This document shows, one piece after another, positions 63,048 to 64,000 of a stretch of 64,000 nucleotides of DNA. Position numbers and translations under genes: made by a program. The notes beneath the pieces were generated by a model, which worked only from the letters and a program-made list of their open reading frames with translations, was not told the origin of the DNA and did no database searches. Position 1 is the stretch's first letter. Every line of letters starts with the position of its first letter. Source of the DNA: Biomphalaria glabrata (lineage: Eukaryota > Mollusca > Gastropoda > Planorbidae); NCBI RefSeq assembly GCF_947242115.1, contig NC_074728.1, positions 2,195,701 through 2,259,700 on the forward strand, in the 5' to 3' direction.

Positions 63048-64000
63048 CTTTTTTTATGTCTTTATTGATTTCAAGAAAGCTTTTGACCGAGTATGGCAAT
63101 CTGGGCGACAATGGAAAAAATCAACATTAATAAAAACATAATCAAAGTTATCCAGAACCTTAACAAGGATGCCACCAGTGCGGTGTACCTCAACGATAAT
63201 ATTGGGGACTGGTTTAAAACCCCAGTTGGGAGTAAGACAAGGCTGCCTACTTTCACCAACATTTTCAATATGTTCCTTAAAGAGATAATGGAAGATGCTC
63301 TTGAGGGCTATGAAGGTACTGTAGGAAGAAAAATTACTAACTCGTGCTTCGCAGATGACATTGATGGCCTAGCAGGGACAGAAGAAGAACTAGCTGACTT
63401 GGTGATGTGCATTGACAAGACTTCAGCAGCATATGGTATGCAAACAGATGCCGAAAAAAACAATAAATTATGACCAAAAAGCCAACAGGGCTTTAAAAGG
63501 GGCATCAGTATTGGAGGTCATAAGCTGACTAGTGTTAGCAGCTTCAAATACCTCGGAGCTAATGTCTCAGATGAGGAAACGAAACCTGAACTTCTGGCTC
63601 GAATAGCACAGTCCACAGCAGCCCTTTCAAAACTTAAGAAAGACAAAGGCTTAGCCCTCTGCAACAAAGTCAGACTGATGCGTTCCCTGGTCATGGCCAC
63701 ATTTTTATATGCTTGTGAGTCTTGGACACTGACTGCAGAGCTAGAGAGGAGGATCCTGGCAATGGAATTGAGATGCTACAGAAGGATCCTAGGTATCACA
63801 TTTAAAGACCGCATCACAAACCAAGAGATAAGCAGTAGGTTACTGCAGCGATTGGACCCCATGAAGACTATCGTAAAAAAAAACGAAAGCTAAAACTCAA
63901 TGGCCATATTACAAGATCTTCGATGCTCACAAAGACCTTCCTTCAGGAAACAGTACCAGGAAAAAAATAGAAGAGGCAGACAAAGAAAGCGATGGACGGG
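63048..64000 (+). mobile_element. LINE reverse-transcriptase fragment, runs off the window
   Basis: Polymerase motif A is at about 63060-63094 (FIDFKKAFDRVW). After a frame change comes 63093-63473, which contains the catalytic box FADD at 63348-63359 in CFADDIDGLAGTEEELA. After another break comes 63520-63890 with FKYLGANVSDEE, 'RIAQSTAALSKLKK', ATFLYACESWTL and CYRRILGITFKDRITN. At least three frame breaks, so not active. The layout is that of an RTE/Jockey-like non-LTR retrotransposon. The 3' end lies beyond 64000. Confidence 0.85.

Overview
The window looks like nuclear DNA of a gastropod mollusc, most likely a planorbid freshwater snail of the Biomphalaria/Bulinus type. The basis is AT-rich sequence, short spliced exons in large repeat-filled introns, two dermatopontin genes (a family expanded in snail shell matrix and tissue) and snail-like SINE/LINE families. 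The species call is inference; the gene calls rest on reconstructed exons whose phases and lengths close exactly.

Five host genes are supported. (1) A cathepsin L-type cysteine protease on the + strand: a probable 5'UTR exon at about 8025-8063 and eight coding exons from 9238 to 20386, 327 aa. (2) Dermatopontin-like gene 1 on the - strand (23387 to 21004, two exons, 210 aa). (3) Dermatopontin-like gene 2 on the + strand (31088 to 32944, two exons, 182 aa), head to head with gene 1 and with the intron at the same codon and phase. (4) and (5) Two cysteine dioxygenase (CDO) paralogues in tandem on the - strand: copy B (61538 to 54941, 216 aa) and copy A (45013 to 37372-37362, 217 aa), each with six exons, identical intron phases and identical lengths for exons 2, 4 and 5. 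Short uninterrupted open frames hide these genes because every exon is small. An unrecognised membrane-protein-like reading frame lies at 4605-5170 on the - strand.

The rest is repeats. Working names used here: SINE-A (tRNA-like head, body ending near 'aaggtctgaaaggg'), SINE-B (tRNA-like head, 3' end 'gcgctatataaa' plus AAT repeats), SINE-C (tRNA-like), LINE-N (3' ends of one non-LTR retrotransposon, finishing in ATAAG repeats, at least 15 copies), rep-D and rep-E (unclassified interspersed repeats), plus pieces of other LINEs, hAT-type MITEs with 8-bp target duplications, and a TTAA MITE. Tandem arrays are numerous, with units of 9, 12, 14, 19, 27, 28, 40, 49, 53, 63, 90 and 97 bp, and are densest between the two dermatopontin genes and just beyond (22.5-36.4 kb).

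The most notable structures are: a 63-bp array in intron 1 of CDO copy A that repeats the end of exon 1 with its splice donor in exact register; a 12-bp array of about 1.1 kb born inside a LINE-N tail; a 90-bp satellite with a frame open for about 451 codons but no start; and an inverted SINE pair filling a short cathepsin intron. No CRISPR, operon, tRNA or rRNA gene was seen.
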